NCBI GenBank assembly: GCA_002424365.1
Contig: DIRQ01000017.1
Coordinates: 1-34,647 of the forward strand
Reading direction: 5' to 3'
Source of the DNA: Syntrophomonas sp. UBA5432
GTDB taxonomy: Bacteria > Bacillota > Syntrophomonadia > Syntrophomonadales > Syntrophomonadaceae
DNA length: 34,647 nt
In this document: positions 33,472 through 34,647 of the stretch, in pieces
Numbering within the stretch: position 1 is the first letter of the stretch
Layout of the letters: each line of letters begins with the position of its first letter
Notes under the pieces: model-generated
Told to the model about the DNA's origin: nothing
Database searches by the model: none
What the model saw: only the letters and a program-made list of their open reading frames with translations
Translations under genes and position numbers: made by a program

Positions 33472-34647
33472 TTGGACAATAAGAAGATAGTAAGCCTGGA
33501 AAGGGCTATAGAACTGGGTTGTAATCATGTTTCCCCTTTATCTTTGGAAACAAGAACACTTGCAGAATTGCTAAATCGGGTGGCAGTGGGTGACATCCAT
33601 TCTACCTGTCAGGTGCCATCCTTTAGTCGCTCTAAAGTAGACGGTTTTACTTTGACCGAGTCGGACCTATTGCGCCTCAGGAGCGGGGATTGCTTGGAGT
33701 TACACGTAATAAATATTATTCCAGCAGGGTGGGTAGGAGAAGTAGAGTTTGCGGCAGGGCAGACCATAAGAATAATGACCGGTGCTATAATCCCGCTTAA
33801 CACTGCAGCCATAGTTAAACAGGAGGATGTACGGGACCGGGGCGATACTATCAGTCTAACTGGTTGGGCTGATTTTAAGCAATATATTGACCCGCCCGGG
33901 AGTGAGATTGAGGCCGGAGAAAAAATTACTAGTAATGGGCAAGAGATCGATGCAGCAGTAATTGAAAGACTAGCTTCGGCTGGAGAAACCAGGGTTAAGG
34001 TTTACTCTATTCCCCGGGTGTATATTATTAATGGTGGAGATGAGCTTCGTCTTCCAGGCCAGACTCTGCAAAAAGGGCAAATCTATCATAGTAATCGTAA
34101 CTTTATGCTGGCCAAAGTTCAGGCAGCTCATTGTAATGGTATTTTGGGCAGCGGTAGTGTAGGGGATAACCTGGACTGTATTATTAATGAAATTTATATT
34201 GGAATACAAAAAGGAGACCTGTTAATTATTAGTGGTGGCACTGCTCAGGGAAAATATGATCTGGTGGCAGATGCACTACAAGAAATGAAAGCAGAATTTC
34301 TGTTTCATAGTATAGCTTCTAAACCAGGTCGCAATATTAGTTGCTCATTACTACAAGGCCACCTGGTTTTCAATCTTCCCGGACATCCTACCGCGGGTGG
34401 AATAATTTTTGATTTGCTTTTAACTCCGGTGTTAAGAAAAATGCGGGGATTGAGTAATTTCGATCATAATTGGCTAAATCTTCGTTTATCCGAGAACATT
34501 TATCGGAAGCGTGATATCAGAAACTTTCGCCGGGGTGAACTGGTACAGGATAAGTTAACTTTCCTGGCCCGACCTCGGGAAAACCATGAAAAAAACCAGG
34601 CAACCATACCCTTGTTACTGGACATCGGAGCCGGTCAGGGGGAAAAA
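33472..34647 (+). CDS. Divergent MoeA-like protein, 3' end beyond window
   Basis: An open frame of 392 codons runs to the end of the window without a stop. TTG 33472 lies 6 nt after GGGGGA; an ATG at 33467 is out of frame and stops after seven codons. It is a MoeA homologue with altered motifs: RSKVDGFTLTE for the DGYAV segment, IRIMTGAIIP, NGGDEL for TGDE, SGGTAQGKYDLVAD for SGGxSVG and SKPGRNIS for KPGKP, while NLPGHPTAG is retained. The region after about residue 330 continues, so the full protein may be as long as the fused version. It is the third moeA-type gene in the window. Its cofactor role is inferred from homology only. Confidence 0.85.
   Translation, partial: MDNKKIVSLERAIELGCNHVSPLSLETRTLAELLNRVAVGDIHSTCQVPSFSRSKVDGFTLTESDLLRLRSGDCLELHVINIIPAGWVGEVEFAAGQTIRIMTGAIIPLNTAAIVKQEDVRDRGDTISLTGWADFKQYIDPPGSEIEAGEKITSNGQEIDAAVIERLASAGETRVKVYSIPRVYIINGGDELRLPGQTLQKGQIYHSNRNFMLAKVQAAHCNGILGSGSVGDNLDCIINEIYIGIQKGDLLIISGGTAQGKYDLVADALQEMKAEFLFHSIASKPGRNISCSLLQGHLVFNLPGHPTAGGIIFDLLLTPVLRKMRGLSNFDHNWLNLRLSENIYRKRDIRNFRRGELVQDKLTFLARPRENHEKNQATIPLLLDIGAGQGEK

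Overview
The window reads as a chromosomal segment of an anaerobic, low-to-mid-GC, Gram-positive-lineage bacterium (Firmicutes/Clostridia). The gene content fits a syntrophic fatty-acid oxidiser of the Syntrophomonas type. The pointers are a pta-ackA pair for making ATP from acetyl-CoA, two selenocysteine formate dehydrogenases side by side, one NADH-linked and cytosolic and one Tat-exported and membrane-bound, and molybdenum-cofactor genes around them. The genus is an inference from gene content. I see no phage, transposase, CRISPR array, rRNA or tRNA gene.

Layout. (1) 161-3787: tmcAL (minus strand) divergent from pta-ackA. (2) 3937-7859: a housekeeping run, DUF177-rpmF-plsX-acpP-rnc-radical SAM, with many short overlaps. 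The 56-codon rpmF is easily missed. (3) 7992-13963: birA, smc, ftsY. (4) 14185-17996: a tight operon, mtnP-mtnA-class II aldolase-mtaD, which looks like a salvage route for 5'-methylthioadenosine or 5'-deoxyadenosine ending in DHAP plus an aldehyde (a 'DHAP shunt'). (5) 18135-18898: a PC4-like single-stranded-DNA-binding protein and mobB. (6) 19477-23920: nuoE-like, nuoF-like and fdhA, a soluble NADH-linked formate dehydrogenase with Sec at codon 354. (7) 24012-29577, minus strand: fdnG (Tat signal, Sec at codon 210), fdnH, fdnI and fdhE. (8) 29906-34647: three moeA-type genes. One, on the minus strand, is fused to a periplasmic-binding-protein-like domain. Two are on the plus strand, and the last runs off the window end.

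How the parts work together. Acetyl-CoA from oxidation of substrates becomes acetate and ATP through Pta and AckA. The NADH formed can be reoxidised by the soluble NuoE/NuoF/FdhA complex, which reduces CO2 to formate. The exported FdnGHI complex couples formate and the quinone pool across the membrane. MobB, the MoeA proteins and FdhE supply and insert the metal-pterin cofactor. The methylthioadenosine operon recycles by-products of S-adenosylmethionine chemistry.

Both formate dehydrogenase genes look broken if TGA is read as stop. In both, the reading frame continues unbroken past TGA, and a SECIS-like hairpin with a GG-containing apical loop begins 21 nt after the TGA. I therefore annotate them as intact selenoproteins. 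Several intergenic stretches hold imperfect inverted repeats that the genes do not explain; they are listed separately.
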